From the NCBI GenBank assembly GCA_964543995.1, contig CAZJBB010000181.1, forward strand, positions 1 to 6,866: a stretch of DNA of 6,866 bases, written 5' to 3'. The notes under the pieces are model-generated. The model saw only the letters and a list, made by a program, of their open reading frames with translations, was not told the DNA's origin and made no database searches. This document shows, one piece after another, positions 6,860 through 6,866 of this stretch; the first letter of the stretch is position 1, and every line of letters starts with the position of its first letter. The position numbers and the translations under genes were made by a program. Source of the DNA: CAIXTV01 sp964543995 (GTDB lineage: Bacteria; Bacteroidota; Bacteroidia; Bacteroidales; CAIXTV01).

Positions 6860-6866
6860 AAACGGA

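Larger units (their letters stand above)
6442..6866. other. 425-nt region without a convincing gene
   Basis: From the S46 peptidase stop to the window end there is no open frame of useful length, no recognisable tRNA or rRNA, and no insertion-sequence gene. The first 110 nt contain weak hairpins (6478-6492 and 6512-6523) without a following T-run, so no clear intrinsic terminator for the peptidase gene is visible. The middle part (about 6530-6670) is AT-rich and featureless to me. The last 190 nt carry a promoter-like motif pointing right and a cluster of overlapping inverted repeats, both listed separately. The region is probably the leader or upstream spacer of a gene that lies beyond the contig end. 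Confidence 0.7.

Noticed and set aside
1..6866. CRISPR array, insertion sequence, toxin-antitoxin, phage or defence genes
   Set aside because: No regularly spaced direct repeats, transposase or integrase motifs, or known defence domains are seen anywhere in the window.

Overview
The window looks like a complete, short assembly contig from a member of the Bacteroidota. It is AT-rich. Starts are preceded by A/T-rich sequence without Shine-Dalgarno motifs. All five exported proteins carry signal peptides, one of them a lipobox. The gene families (DUF4294, S46 dipeptidyl peptidase, and a Bacteroidota-type polyprenyl glycosylphosphotransferase) are typical of the phylum. I cannot place it more finely. 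The first 12 bases are not genomic: they match the 3' end of the Illumina adapter.

Layout. (1) Bases 17-2334, plus strand: a lipoprotein of unknown function, then, 11 nt later, a membrane sugar-phosphate transferase that starts surface polysaccharide synthesis. These are probably cotranscribed. (2) Bases 2337-4114, minus strand: three closely spaced genes read from right to left, all encoding exported proteins. They are an unrecognised 150-residue protein, a permuted papain-like/NlpC-P60 cysteine hydrolase of the YiiX type, and a DUF4294 protein. The two blocks meet tail to tail with only 2 nt between stop codons. (3) A 137-nt divergent spacer separates the minus-strand cluster from (4) a plus-strand S46 peptidase at 4252-6441. 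An arginine at the S1-specificity position marks it as DPP11-like, acidic-residue-specific, rather than DPP7-like. (5) Bases 6442-6866 hold no convincing gene. This tail has a promoter-like motif directed to the right and ends in a cluster of overlapping inverted repeats, where the contig stops.

How the genes fit together. The common theme is the cell envelope: polysaccharide priming at the inner membrane, an envelope lipoprotein, a secreted cysteine hydrolase with two exported companions, and a periplasmic dipeptidyl peptidase that supplies dipeptides. Apart from the two probable operons, nothing shows that they form one pathway. I did not find a convincing new system. The points most worth checking are the adapter remnant, the structured right end, the DPP11 specificity call, and the uncharacterised proteins in the two operons.
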